From Blastobasis lacticolella (lineage: Eukaryota; Arthropoda; Insecta; Lepidoptera; Blastobasidae), in NCBI GenBank assembly GCA_905147135.1, contig LR990056.1:7698001-7762000 (forward strand): 64,000 nt of DNA, written 5' to 3'. Positions 1 through 10,680 of this stretch are shown in pieces. Under the pieces are notes generated by a model. That model had not been told where the DNA came from. It made no database searches and saw only the letters and a program-made list of their open reading frames with translations. The position numbers were made by a program, and so were the translations under genes. Position 1 is the stretch's first letter; each line of letters opens with the position of its first letter.

Positions 1-246
1 TTTTTTCTCCTCGATCTAAGCGTATAAATAAGTAGACCAATCAAAGTGAAATGAATAAACCGAATCCATTGGTATTTCATCCCAGCACTGGTGTCGAAAA
101 GTTTTGTCTTGAAACAACGATTAAGGCGGGAGATGTAATTCCTCTAATTAGTTTCCGATGTCTCCGTTAACAATTTTGCTAACGACTTGTTTTAAATTTC
201 CGTTTCCAATTCAACTACCTAAGGCCTAGAGATGGTGTTTATTACT
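1..246. other. No feature recognised
   Basis: AT-rich unique-looking DNA. I see no ORF with recognisable content, no splice-flanked exon and no repeat shared with the rest of the window. Confidence 0.4.
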
Positions 247-447
247 AACTCGTGGACCCGGCGCGACTTTGTTCGCGTACATCTTCTTCACCCCTACCTA
301 CCCTTTTTTCCTTACTTTAAATCTTCCTCTTGAATCAGTCTATCTATTGTTGACAACCGCATTAAAATCCTAATAAATCCTAATCCCATAAAATATCTAC
401 ATATAGACAGAAAGGCAGGAAGCGACTTTATTTTATATTTTGTATAG
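247..447 (+). repeat. Interspersed repeat, 'GTGGACCCGGCGCGACTT' family, copy 1
   Basis: The first 35 bases nearly match 13421-13455, and the two copies stay alignable through a pyrimidine-rich patch, a 'AACCGCAT.AAAATCC' block and a closing 'GACTTT.TTTTATA' block. A more distant relative starts at 19898. Repeats of this kind, with an AACCGCATNAAAATCC core and a tail of AGACAGAC-like sequence, are common in lepidopteran genomes. The order of the element it derives from is not clear from sequence alone. Confidence 0.65.
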
Positions 448-786
448 ATTTGGATATTGGGTAATTCTTTCGTCGTCGACAAGACTCGGTAAGCTGTCAC
501 TATTGGACATATTATGCTGCATGAACTTAAGAGTTTTGCTACAATAGCCATACGTCTTGCCAACTAGGTCGAAGATCGCATTGCTCAAATCATACTGCAG
601 AATGGGTTACGAGCTGCCCATTTTCTGTTCCACTAAGATCCCAGGCGATCGCCACGAATGGTTCAGGTAGGGTATAGAAGCTATCCTACTATGTCAGAAT
701 CGAAACGCTTAAATTACTTATGCTTGAGCAAAATCAACCTTTGAGTTATGGAATATAAATGACGTTTTAGAGAAATACGAATGAAG

Positions 787-1387
787 TAGGGATGTTACGG
801 AGCTTCGATTCCGAATCCGATAAGTCGGAGCTTTCGATTGATCTTACACCTCCGGTTCCGACTTCGGTTCCGATACTTTTAAATCGGAGGTTTTAATCGG
901 AGGTCGAACCATAGCAGATAGCGGCGGCGGCTGCGGTCAACGTGTACGAACAGGGTTATGCATGTCGCCCGGGGACACGACACACACACGTGGGAAAAGC
1001 ACCCGTTCTGTCATCGATTCATATTTCACTTATTGTTACGCAATACGGATGGTTTGTTTTGTTTTGTGCGGTGTGTCAATTAAAGTTATCTGTTTTTAAT
1101 TTAATTTGCTAACTGTCATAAAAAATGTTATTATTTTTATTTGTGGCACCTATATGATAGGTATAGATTTATTATTTTTTAATTGAAATTCAAGAGGCTG
1201 ATTGATTAATGTTTTATTACTTTATTTTATTGCCTGCCCTTAACACATCTTTCTTCTCCGCTACCATCTCCAACTCCGCCTCCGACTCCGATTCCGCTTC
1301 CGATTCCGGTTCCGACTCCGAAAAACCAAATTTAGAAACTCCGACTCCGACTTCGGTTCCGATAAAACCACCTCGGTAACATCCCTG
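787..1387. mobile_element. Non-autonomous hAT-like DNA transposon, 601 bp
   Basis: The ends are inverted repeats: TAGGGATGTTACGGAG at 787-802 and CTCGGTAACATCCCTG at 1372-1387, matching over about 14 of 16 bases. The element is flanked on both sides by the 8-bp direct repeat GAATGAAG (779-786 and 1388-1395), the target-duplication length of hAT transposases. No transposase is encoded. Both subterminal regions are rich in TCCGA/TCGGA pentamers. A reading frame on the minus strand (1217-1498) runs through the right-hand pentamer block as a Glu/Ser-rich string; I regard it as a by-product of the simple repeat. A hAT assignment rests on the duplication length and the YAGGG terminus. Confidence 0.8.
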
Positions 1388-1395
1388 GAATGAAG

Positions 1396-1588
1396 TGCTA
1401 TCACGACATCGAATTGTCGGCCATTTTTTCGCATAAATATAATTAAGTGTAGTATGTTGAATGTACCCTAGTTTTAACATGTTATAGGTTTTTGACATTG
1501 TTACAACTTGTCTGATATAATTGTAGTTTTTGCCAAATAAATTCTATGTCTATGTATATGTGTATATATCGGCCCTTGTGAAATATAT
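1396..1588. other. No feature recognised
   Basis: Short AT-rich stretch between the hAT-like element and an RTE tail fragment. Nothing supported. Confidence 0.4.
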
Positions 1589-1640
1589 CTGGGGGAGGCC
1601 TATGGCCAGCAGTGGGCGTCTGTCGGGTGATATGATGATA
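1589..1640 (+). repeat. RTE-like non-LTR 3' tail fragment
   Basis: About 50 bp matching the last bases of the RTE-like copies at 17100-17140 and 26630-26665: GGGGGAGGCCTATG, then CAGCAGT, GGCGTC and an ATGATGATA tail. It is all that remains of a severely 5'-truncated insertion. Confidence 0.6.
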
Positions 1641-1830
1641 TACTTTTACTATATTTTTTATTACTTAAGTTTATTTTGTATTGAAATAACACATTTTATT
1701 TCATAAGTTGAGAAAAAAATATGTAGGTATACCGGCAATAACACGGTAAATTTTGATTTCAAATGGTCCAACGTCTGTGGAATTTGTATAGACTATTTTG
1801 GTGACCTAAATTTGGTACATACCTACGTAA

Positions 1831-2082
1831 GTGTGGTGTCCGGCAGAGTAGAATAGCACCAACCCCTTACACACGTGGGTGTCGTAGAAGGCGACTAAGG
1901 TTTTCTAAGAAAAAAAAACTAGAGTTTTCGTAGGCTGTAAAATGGGCAGCAGCGTTTTACATTGTTATGTTTATATCACTGGAATCTCTAACCCGCCTCA
2001 AGAGCTTGGAGATTGTGGCAATAATGTCCCCATTCGTGGGAAGGCCCTAAATCCTACAGTGGACTGTTATGGGCTGTGATTA
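1831..2082 (+). repeat. Interspersed repeat, 'GTGTGGTGTCCG' family, copy 1
   Basis: Shares its start (GTGGTGTCCG.CAGAGTAGAA), a middle block around 'GGGCAGCAGCGTTTT' and its end ('CAGTGGACTGTTATGGGCTG') with 37397-37632, and is the reverse complement of 12519-12772. The order of blocks and the fixed 3' end are typical of a SINE or a 5'-truncated LINE. No coding frame is evident. Confidence 0.7.
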
Positions 2083-2589
2083 CATACCTAAAAAATAATC
2101 ATTTTCATTTTCTTATGATCCAGCTATACCAGAGTATCCACAGTATCTCTGCTCTCTTTGCAATACCCACGACTGCACTCTTCACTTTTATAACACTCGT
2201 TCTATAATACTTCCCTTCCCGTATACTAGGATATTGTTTTTATCTCTTTCACTTTATCCGCTGCTAGACTTAGTCTCTATGTATATAAGAAAAAATCGCA
2301 ATGATTATTTATACATATCTATTTTTAATACTCTTTTTTTATTGCCTTCAGTAGCTCATTAAAAATTGGTGTAAATTGAAATTAATTTCAAATTTGCGTT
2401 TGAGTAACCCGAGACACTTTTGTCCGAACTTATGAATGGCATAAATTATCTTCTAAGGCTACACCATTATTTTTGAGTATTGTATTTCATTTTAAAGAAA
2501 AGGTGAGCTATCTGGGCCTAGAGCCCGCTAATTTAATTGCCTTAATTGTTATTGGATCGCAATACAGCTCAACAGCAGTTTTAATTGTA
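2083..2589. other. No feature recognised
   Basis: AT-rich. A short open frame at 2473-2664 runs into the tandem repeat that follows and has no recognisable protein similarity. Confidence 0.4.
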
Positions 2590-2735
2590 GCAGAATACCA
2601 AAAACCCGTAAAACTGCCATTGAGCTGCAATTGCGGTCCAATTACATTGCAATCGAGGTATTAGTAACTGTAATGGAATACCAAAAACGTGTCAAACTGC
2701 CATTGAGCTGCCATTGTGATCCAATTACAATTGTG
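2590..2735 (+). repeat. Two-copy tandem repeat, period about 83 bp
   Basis: GAATACCAAAAAC begins both units (2593 and 2676), followed by AACTGCCATTGAGCTGC and GATCCAATTACA-type blocks. The two units differ by scattered substitutions, so the duplication is old. It is non-coding as far as I can see. Confidence 0.7.
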
Positions 2736-3608
2736 GCCCTGCTCGTTTGTCTCTGAGTATCATAAAAAATTCTACCTGTTGACTACCAACATTCTCATTG
2801 TCTCATAAAAAGTTTATAGAAAGCTGTAAAAAAAAGTGTGCCAAAATAAAACGACGATCACGATATATATAGTAGATAATAAAGAAGAAAGTGGGAAAAG
2901 TTAACAGTCACATGATAGACAAATCTTGTCTCGGAGATGTGAGCAAGGTCAAACATTCCTATTACTACATACTTCATATTAAAATATCCATATAGAAAAA
3001 GTTCGACACTAAATGCACACCCATGCGTGTTGCTTGCATCATTCATTGTTTTAAAAGTTAAGTTATCTCGCTTTATAACAATAGAATATACTTACACTTA
3101 ACCAACATTTCCCTTCGCAACTCGACCCGCAGACAAAACTCAATTAAAATTTCCATTCCAAGTTCTGTTTGAGACTATATATGAGTTGTAAAGTTGTTAA
3201 TTTCTTAGCTTTCCCGGCCATTGTGTCTCAGTGAATTAAAACTATGCTAGTAGTCGCGAACGTGCGTAATGGAATTAATATTATGTATTTGTATCCTCCG
3301 ATTCAATTCAAATACGTCTATTCAATTTAGGTTTTCACAAACGTGCGTCACTAGATTTTAAGAATTAAAATGCTATAATTTTGGCATTTTTTTAAATTAA
3401 AAACTTCTGTTTATCTTAAAAAACACATCCAACGCAACGCAACCTTTAGCACGGATAACAGCATTGAGTATGTCCAGAAGAATTAGCTCGCTGAACGAAG
3501 GTGACTGTTTTGAAAATTTGACCTCTTTCGATCCAAAACTTTTCGGAAATCCCGTGAGCAGCTGGGGCGGATCGCTAGTAAGTTACAAATAGTTAACGAC
3601 CTAATGGG
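2736..3608. other. No feature recognised
   Basis: AT-rich, with only short open frames without recognisable content. No repeat match seen within the window. Confidence 0.35.
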
Positions 3609-4092
3609 TCATATATCCGCATGGATTTCTTTCTTAACGTTTGGTGCAGGTATTATCCAAATTCGATCGTACTGGTAGCTGCACCGAATCTGAAGAGGAA
3701 GCCCTAAAAGAAAGCTCCCTCGTGCCACAAATGTGGTGCAGCCGAGGACACTTTGCAAAACACCCTCGCGGCTTGCACAGGCTGAATTGAGCAGACTCGT
3801 GTCCCGTATGCGGTTGTTACACCCCACCGTATAAGCGTCGATAATGCTATGCTTGGAAGTGAAATTCCCTGGGGACCAACGCCTCTTTCAGCGAGGCCGT
3901 CATCTCGAAAAAGATGCAACCGGAGTGGGAGAAGGAGCGCTCCGCAAACGCAGAATGGGTGTGAGAAGGAGGTTGTACGACCGGTCATTTCTACCGACCG
4001 TCACTACGCTACTCGTCATAGAGTAGTTTGTGCAGACTGTTCGCAGTGAGCTTGGGTATTCTACCTATCGCGCACCTGGGTGGGTTGTCTAT
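3609..4092 (+). pseudogene. R1-like non-LTR retrotransposon, 3' end relic
   Basis: The plus strand encodes a CCHC-like knuckle near 3728-3783 (C-x2-C-G-x2-EDT-x3-NT-x3-C), a pattern typical of the C-terminus of R1-clade ORF2. It is followed in shifted frames by LGSE, then SEAVISKK and EWEKERSANAEW blocks, as expected for the E/R-rich ORF2 tail. Stops (TGA just after the knuckle) and frame changes show it is dead. The segment is much more GC-rich than its surroundings. It ends where the minus-strand element's simple-repeat tail begins. Confidence 0.6.
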
Positions 4093-5405
4093 AAGAAATA
4101 AGAATAAGAATAAGAATAAGAAATATTTATTTACACAAACAGAAACACCACAACACAAAAATTTGGAAAACACGACATTTTGTAACACAAGAAAAGAAAC
4201 AGTACATAAAAATTAACAAAAAAAAGCACATCAAAGCAGAAGCAAATAAAAGCTAGCACAGTGTCGATGCGAATGGTAGAAGATAAGTGGTGTGTGTTAG
4301 TGGTGTAATGCATGTGTAAAAGGGACCTCACTCAACATTTTGCCCCGGTGCGAACCGAAGAGCTGGTTTTCAGTGGGACCCGCTGAGTGAGGTACGGACG
4401 AAAGTGTGTAATAAATAGATATATATATAATTCATCTAATACATAAACCATAATATTGTTGGGTAATGTGTATGCTATATAGTGTGTAAAGTTCGTGTAG
4501 GAAGTAATGTTTGCGGGTGAGTACTAAGTATACCTAATATAATACATGTGATATTGCTATTATGGTAATGTCACAGTTAAATAATTGTAATATATGTTAT
4601 CTACCTACGTAATAAAATTAAATATTAGAAAAATTAATGTAAATAAATGTCAATGTGAATATTTTTGGTGTAATTAAATAATATGTCAGAAAAAGTGAAA
4701 TTAAATAAATGTCAATGTGAATGTTTAAGGTGAGCCAAACAAGCAAAGGAAGCAACAAGCAAAGGAAGCAACAAGCAATAAAATTCGCAACGAGACAGGA
4801 CACATAGCAACATATATAAGTACAAAATATATACCTACATGTGCAGGAGAAATGTGGAACGCCAGCGCCGTCAGCCTGCAACCCTTGTGGTAAGGGTATA
4901 TCACTTATTATTCCTTTGCGAGTTTAGTAGCAATACTCCGACGTGCGTGTTAAAAGTGTGTGATGATTTCAGGTCACGAAGTGGCGGCGGCAAGTCGTTC
5001 CAGCATTTGGTGGCTGCGAATTTAAAGCTTCCGCGGAACGCAGTTGTACGGTGACTCGGTAGTACCAGCGAATATTTAGATGCTCGGGTCACGTTCTGGA
5101 CGTCGCTAGTCCACAAAAGTTTGTCTGCAAGGTATGGTGGTGTTCTATACCTAACTACACCGAAAAGTAGGTTTGCCAAGTGCAACTCCCTGCGGAAATG
5201 CATTTTTAAAATATTCGCTTGATTTAAATACGGGGTGATGTGCGTGCGAGGAGGAATAGGAAAACAAAATCTAGCACATGCATTTTGCACTCTCTGAATT
5301 TGCTTCTGTGTTTTGGATAGCAACCGAGGGCCACAAACTACGTCCAGATAATTAAGCTTGGAGAGAACAAGCGTGTCGCATAATTGTTGTCTGTTGAAGG
5401 AGTAT
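4093..5405 (-). mobile_element. 5'-truncated non-LTR retrotransposon, 3' part
   Basis: On the minus strand the open frame 5405-4901 encodes the C-terminal region of a CR1/Jockey-type ORF2. It begins with the LSKLNYLDVVCG block, which in such elements reads 'LS.LNY.DVVYG', and continues through the IQRVQNACAR block to a TKCWNDLP block near the end. A 3' UTR of about 800 bp follows, ending in a (TTATTC)n tail (4093-4135 on the plus strand). The frame stays open over about 168 codons, so the copy is fairly young. Its upstream part is missing: the match stops at about 5405, exactly where the PHD-ORF1 element starts in the opposite direction. Confidence 0.75.
4901..5405 (-). pseudogene. Reverse-transcriptase C-terminal region, truncated
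   Basis: Coding remnant of the element above. No start codon is expected because the 5' end is lost; an in-frame stop lies just beyond the junction at about 5408. Visible family blocks are RVQNACARF, ITPYLN, LFGVVRYRTPPYL and CWNDLPPPLR, the conserved tail following the RT domain. The reverse-transcriptase catalytic motif is not included in what remains, so the fragment cannot encode an active enzyme. Confidence 0.75.
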
Positions 5406-5451
5406 TTTTATTGATTCTTTGTTCGACTATTATATTAATCTACTATTAAAA

Positions 5452-6366
5452 ATGGTGATCTGCGGTCGATGTGGTGATGAAGCAACGGATGCCGTCCAGT
5501 GCACTGCCTGTGTCAAACACTACCACTTCGCCTGCTCTGGAGTCACCGAGGTGGGATACCGTAAATTGGGGGACCGTCAGGCCACATGGAGATGCCCCTC
5601 GTGCAAAACTGCAGGTGCTCTAAGTACGCATTCGCCAGTAGCCTCACCACCAGTGGTTACTTTGGATAGTATCATGAGGGAGATTGCCAATATAAATATG
5701 AAACTTGCGCCTCTGGCTTCCCTTGCCGCAGACATCCAGGATGTAAAGAAGGAACTAGGCGCCCTTAAAGCTTCTACTATGGAATTTACGACCAAAATCA
5801 GCAGTTTGGAGTCAAGGATATCCAAGATTGAGCAGACACAGGAAGATATTGCCCCCTTCAAAGAAGTGATTTCTAAACTAGAGTGCGATCTAGACGGACA
5901 AGATCAATGGCTTCGCGCTAATAATGTGGAGATTAAGGGAGTCCCCATGAAGGACAAAGAGAATCTTTTCGAGATAGTAGCCAGCATTGGCAGCAAGATC
6001 TCGTATCCGGTTAACAAACAGCTCATCAATTTTGTTCACCGTGTCCCAACTGGTGTTCCGGGTAAAAAGAACATTATAGTATCCTTCATGGGTAGATACG
6101 TCAAGGAGGATTTCCTGGCGGCATCTCGTGCTTCGAAGTCATACCTTAAGCTGGCTGATATTGGGTTGAATGGCGATGGAAGTATCTTTGTTAACGACCA
6201 TCTGACAATGAAGAACAAAGTTCTCTTAACAAAAGCCAAGAATCTTGCGAAGGAGCATAATTTTCAGTTCTTTTGGGTCAAGCACATGAAGATTTTTGCC
6301 AGAAAAGACACTACCTCAAAAACCTTTATAGTGAAGTCAGAAAAAGATCTCCACAGGATCCGTTGA
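5452..6366 (+). CDS. Retrotransposon ORF1: PHD finger, coiled coil, FP-like C-terminus
   Basis: 304 residues from the ATG at 5452; an upstream TTG in the same frame extends the open frame but is an unlikely start. Residues 4-51 form a PHD-type zinc finger with Cys4, Cys7, Cys17, Cys20, His25, Cys28, Cys48 and Cys51 (C4-H-C3 order, WRCPSC at the end). Residues about 80-150 are rich in spaced Leu/Ile with many charged residues and probably form a coiled coil. The C-terminal half resembles the FP-type domain found in many non-LTR ORF1 proteins (for example the INFVHRVP and SIFVNDHLT blocks). ORF1 proteins of this type bind element RNA and are thought to help form the retrotransposition particle; the PHD finger may guide it to chromatin, which is inference. 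The frame is intact. Confidence 0.85.
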   Translation: MVICGRCGDEATDAVQCTACVKHYHFACSGVTEVGYRKLGDRQATWRCPSCKTAGALSTHSPVASPPVVTLDSIMREIANINMKLAPLASLAADIQDVKKELGALKASTMEFTTKISSLESRISKIEQTQEDIAPFKEVISKLECDLDGQDQWLRANNVEIKGVPMKDKENLFEIVASIGSKISYPVNKQLINFVHRVPTGVPGKKNIIVSFMGRYVKEDFLAASRASKSYLKLADIGLNGDGSIFVNDHLTMKNKVLLTKAKNLAKEHNFQFFWVKHMKIFARKDTTSKTFIVKSEKDLHRIR

Positions 6367-6694
6367 TTGTATTTTTCGTCCAATGCTGCAGCTATTTCAA
6401 CTGTTGTGTGAGATGTGTTAATATTTGTGTCTGTAATGTGCTTATGCTACTTTTTTAGGATGTTGTATTTTTCGAACGTATGTCATTATTATCTGCTCAT
6501 GCTGCCTTCTTATTGCTGTCTGATCGAATTATTTACAAATTTTTAATTGTTTTTTTATGCGCTCTTTTGTGCCGCTCGGGTGGAGTATGGGCAACTTTGT
6601 TGATTGCGCAGATCTCCAATTGCTTTAAAATTCGTTCCTGCTCTAATGGTAAAGGTGCGTCCGGCTTTATTTTTCCATTGTATACATTTAAAAT
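6367..6694 (+). other. Inter-ORF spacer of the retrotransposon
   Basis: 328 bp between the ORF1 stop and the ORF2 ATG, T-rich on the plus strand. An in-frame TAA sits just upstream of the ORF2 start (TAA AAT ATG), so ORF2 cannot start further upstream. Short open frames here have no recognisable content. Confidence 0.6.
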
Positions 6695-9568
6695 ATGGCT
6701 ACATTGACTATATATCACCAGAATGTACGGGGACTACGGACCAAAACAGAGAATTTTCTAAGGAATTTGAGACTCAGCAATTATGATATAATTACTCTGA
6801 CAGAGACATGGTTGGTGGAGGGAATTTCAAACAGTGAGCTGTTTGATGAGAGGTATTTGGTGTGGCGTCGTGATCGTGAATATAACTTGACAGGACAGTC
6901 GCGAGGTGGGGGAGTTATTATAGCGGTACGTCGTGATATAGCCGTGACTTCTAGGATTGATTGGCAGTCCAGTGCCGAGGATCTATGGGTTACACTCTCA
7001 TTGCGTAGTAGTTGCCTTAAATCCACACAGAAGCTTCATCTATGCACTCTTTACCTCTGTGAGCAGAACCGGGGTAACGACTTCGAGACTCAGTTAAGTA
7101 ATTTCATGGATAAATTGCTACAACTTACAGTTAACAATCCTTTCGACGGATTTGTAGTTCTGGGCGATTTCAATATGAGTTGCATTGATTGGTCTGCTAG
7201 TGACTTTTGACTACGCCCTATTGCACCGCCAACCGACCACATATCGAATTTTGTTGACACCCTTGAACTATGCAGTCTTCGTCAGTTTAATTCTGTTGCT
7301 AATGTTTACGGTAAAGTCTTGGACTTAGTGCTTTCCAACGATGCTGTCTCTGTATCCCCATGTTCTAACCCTCTAGTCACCGAGGATCCCTACCACAAAT
7401 CACTTTTAATCCACATTAACTTAGTACAACTGCATCTGTTACATGTGCCGAAGCGAATGGCATTTCAGTACGGCAAAGGTGATTATGACAAAATTCGTGT
7501 AGCATTAACTGATATTCAGTGGGAACAAATTCTGCTATGTGGCGATGTAGAGGACGCGGTTCGGGAATTCTACTCTATTGTATACAAAATACGTGACATC
7601 TATGTACCTAAAAGAGCAACACGGACTCATACTTACCCTCCTTGGTTCAGTTCAGCCCTTATTAAAGTTTTAAAGGAGAAATCTAAATTTTTAACTAAAT
7701 TCCATATTTATGGTAACCTGTCTGACCATAATTCGTTCTGTTTACTTCGTGATAGGGCCAAAGCATTAGAGAAGAAATGTTACGATATGTACATGAGGAA
7801 GATAGAAGACTCCATTACGGACAATCCTAAAGCATTTTGGACGTATATCAAGAGCAAACGCATCAGTAACAATTATCCGTCAAATATGTCCTATCAGAAC
7901 TCTACCTCTGACAGTGGACCTGGTATATGTGAACTATTTTCCAACTATTTTCGGTCGACTTTCCTAGACCCTGAGGCTACAGCTGCTGCTTGTACTGAAG
8001 ACAGCTCTGATTCAGTCTGCAACATAAATTCTATTCGCGTTGAAAGGGACCAGGTATATAAATTATTAAAGAGCCTCGATTTGAGCAAGTCTCCAGGCCC
8101 CGATGGGCTGCCAGCATTATTTATTGTTCGTTGTGCGGCCGAGTTAGCATTACCCGTTGAGTTCCTGTTTAAACGTTCACTTCATGAAGGCGTTATGCCG
8201 GTAATCTGGAAATCTGCATTCATCACGCCTATTCACAAAAAGGGGTCAAAAGATGCGGTTGAGAACTATAGGCCTATTTCCAAACTCTGTTTAATCGCCA
8301 AGGTGCTGGAACGAGTTGTTTACAACCAATTATATGCCTCTGTCCAGTCAAGTTTATCCTCCCAACAACATGGATTTTTGAGAAATAGGTCTACAGTACC
8401 CAATCTTTTATTATTTACTGATTATGTCAGTGCCAATATGGACAAGGGCCATCAAACAGATGCTGTCTACACAGATTACAGCAAAGCCTTTGACCGTATT
8501 GACCATGATATCCTCTTGGGGAAGCTACTACGTCTGGGTATTCGTGGCGATCTATTCCGGTGGTTTTCATCTTACGTAAGGAATAGGACACAGGCAGTTG
8601 TTCTTAACGGTTTTACATCTTCTTGGGGAACAGTGCCATCTGGGGTACCTCAAGGATCTTTGCTGGGCCCGCTGCTTTTTATAATATTCATAAACGACAT
8701 AGGTGACTGCTTCCCAAATTCCGAATATCTTTTATTTGCCGACGATATGAAAATATTCGGAACTGTCGACAGCGGCGAAGACGCGTCCTTGCTACAGAAG
8801 GACCTATTGAGACTTGATCGGTATTGTCACTCCAATAAACTAGACCTCAATGTATCGAAATGCCTTGTTATTAGTTTCTCGAGAAAGATAGATTTGTATT
8901 TATACGACTATCGCATATCAAATACATCTGTGAAGCGGTCTGACTTCACGCGTGACCTAGGTGTTGTAGTTGACAGCCAGTTGACGTATGAGCGGCACAT
9001 GGATCACGTGGTTGCCAGGGCATCTCGCGCTTTGGGCTTCGTTCTTCGTTGTGGTAAAGATTTAAAGCGGATGAAGACCATTAAAGTCTTATATTGTGCT
9101 TACGTCAGGAGTCATCTGGAATATGCTAGTCAGATCTGGAATTCCCATTATAGTATCCACTCTGAGCGAATCGAGAAACTTCAAAGGAAGTTCACTAGAT
9201 TCCTTTGTTTCAAATTTAAAATCCCCAAAGTTGACTATGATAGACGCTGTGCCAGATTCCATCTTTTGCCTCTCTCAATCCGTAGACATGTCGCCGATGT
9301 CTCGTTCCTGATGAAGATTGCTCAATCCAAAATTGATTGTCCACGGCTTCTGACTAGTATATCCATAAGTGTACCATACCATCATTCGCGGTTCAAAGAG
9401 TTGCTACATATTCCATTCGCGCGCACAAATTATCGCAAGAATAGCTACTTGCTGAGGTCAGCAAGAGCATTTAATGATTTATCCCTTGATGAGCGCTTTG
9501 ACTTATTTTGTAGTAGCGTACCCCTAGTTAAGAATATCATGGCCAAGAGCTTTTTCTCTAAATATTAA
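6695..9568 (+). pseudogene. Retrotransposon ORF2: APE endonuclease and reverse transcriptase, one nonsense codon
   Basis: Reading from ATG 6695 the same frame stays open to the stop at 9568 (957 codons) except for TGA at 7208-7210 (codon 172). The N-terminal APE endonuclease shows HQNVRGLRTK, TETWL and GDFN (7163-7174), with a DPYHKS block in place of the usual SDH. The reverse transcriptase shows SPGPDGLP, ENYRPISKL, GVPQGSLLGPLLF and the catalytic FADD (8735-8746, residues 681-684). The C-terminal region has HLEYASQIWN and LPLSIRRHVADV. A 5'-truncated start after the TGA (7319) would lack the endonuclease, so as it stands the copy makes no complete ORF2 unless the stop is read through. The single lesion and open frame suggest sister copies elsewhere that may be active. 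Confidence 0.9.
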
Positions 9569-9782
9569 GTATATTATCTTAAGCATTGTATTGTTTTCTT
9601 TGATTTGTTTTACATTGTTATGCATGTATTGTTAGCCTCTTTTACCGATTTGCGTTAAGTTGTAAACTTGTATAAGACTTTTTTTTTCTGTGTAACCTGT
9701 GAAATTTAATTTTGGTGTCTCCTAATTGGCTATCCGATGTTATGCTATTATATATTTTCTTGTTGCACGCTGTGAGACATCC

Positions 9783-9801
9783 AAAAAAAAAAAAAAAAAA
9801 A
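9783..9801 (+). other. Poly(A) tract ending the retrotransposon
   Basis: A run of 19 A after 'GACATCC' marks the 3' end of the plus-strand element and supports insertion by target-primed reverse transcription. Confidence 0.85.
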
Positions 9802-9802
9802 T

Positions 9803-10437
9803 CTCACTTCCGGTTGCGTGGTCACACCCACATGCATTGCACACTTGCACAGTCTTCCACACAATTATTTTATGTAGGTATATAGCAAAACAAACATTGG
9901 GTTTGCTAGAGAGTACGACGTCCCCCTATAGAGAGTGCCGTGCGTGCCGAATACCTAACACCTTGGGACGAGTTTTTATGTTGTGATACTTACAAATAAC
10001 TTTCCGACTTTCTAACTTTTCTGATACAATATTATTATCGTCTGCAAAGTTTTGTACAAAATCCAAATAAAGTTTAGATTATTTATTAAATAGAAACGTA
10101 CACAAAAGAAGCAAATGAAGCAAATATGACCTGTATGATATCAGATTATTTAGGTCGAATAAGATATGAAGTTCTTGTATGTATTTGTACAACTACTATA
10201 TATAGCTATATAAAGTTGCTGTGATTCATGAACGTGATTTTTGCGCCTTCGAAATTAGAACTTTGCAACTTTTCCTCGCGAAGTATTGCCATGATTAAAC
10301 CACATTTTCAGAAGTTTCTGCATAAACGTAGACTATCGCATTTAGGATTACTGCTGGACCATTCAAGTTTAATCAATATTAAGTAGAACTACCAGAGATT
10401 CTTTATTAATTAATGTTCTTATTGTTATATGTAATTA
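9803..10437. other. No feature recognised
   Basis: Unique-looking AT-rich flank downstream of the retrotransposon. It does not continue the minus-strand element found at 4093-5405. Confidence 0.4.
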
Positions 10438-10680
10438 AAGTTGAATGCTAACCGATGTTCTTACGGTGAGGGAAAACGCCGTGATGAAACCTGCACATTC
10501 AGGCGGCTTAACGTGTAACCATGATCCAATCTGGTCAGGTTCCCCTGGTAGTAGGGACGCGGAGGTCAGATGGCAGTCGCTCCACTGTATTACCAGATCT
10601 GCCAAATCCTGGATCATGGTCAAGGCGGACCCGGCCCCTCGTGTGCGAGACCTGAAATGGGACGTTAACGCCTAGATGAT
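10438..10680 (+). repeat. SINE body, 'ACCATGATCCAATCTGGTC' family
   Basis: Shares the GTGAGG.AAAAC.CGTGATGAAACCTGCACATTCAGG start, a 'CATGATCCAATCTGGTCAGG' core and 'CCTGGATCATGGTCAAGG' near the end with copies at 21580-21786 (minus), 32815-32965 (minus), 33009-33330, 33771-34093 (minus) and 42135-42330. The tRNA-like head seen in the 33.8-34.1 kb copy is missing here. Confidence 0.75.

Larger units (their letters stand above)
5406..9802 (+). mobile_element. Near-complete non-LTR retrotransposon with PHD-finger ORF1
   Basis: The unit has a very short 5' leader (about 46 bp), ORF1 (5452-6366), a 328-bp spacer, ORF2 (6695-9568), a 3' UTR of about 210 bp and a poly(A) tract at 9783-9801. The ORF order (nucleic-acid-binding ORF1, then APE endonuclease plus RT in ORF2) is that of Jockey/CR1-type elements. 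The only obvious lesion is one in-frame TGA in ORF2, so insertion was recent. I cannot find a target-site duplication: the bases after the poly(A) tract (ATCTCACTTCC) do not recur before 5406, where a truncated minus-strand element abuts. The exact 5' end is therefore uncertain by some tens of bases. Confidence 0.85.

Noticed and set aside
1217..1498. 93-codon Glu/Ser-rich frame
   Set aside because: It is the translation of the TCCGA pentamer array at the right arm of a non-coding hAT-like element and runs past the element's end.
6480..6786. Short frames in the spacer between ORF1 and ORF2
   Set aside because: They overlap the ORF2 start in other frames and have no family resemblance.
7208..7210. 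Selenocysteine or programmed readthrough at the ORF2 TGA
   Set aside because: No supporting structure is visible, and the family normally has a sense codon here; a plain nonsense mutation is simpler.
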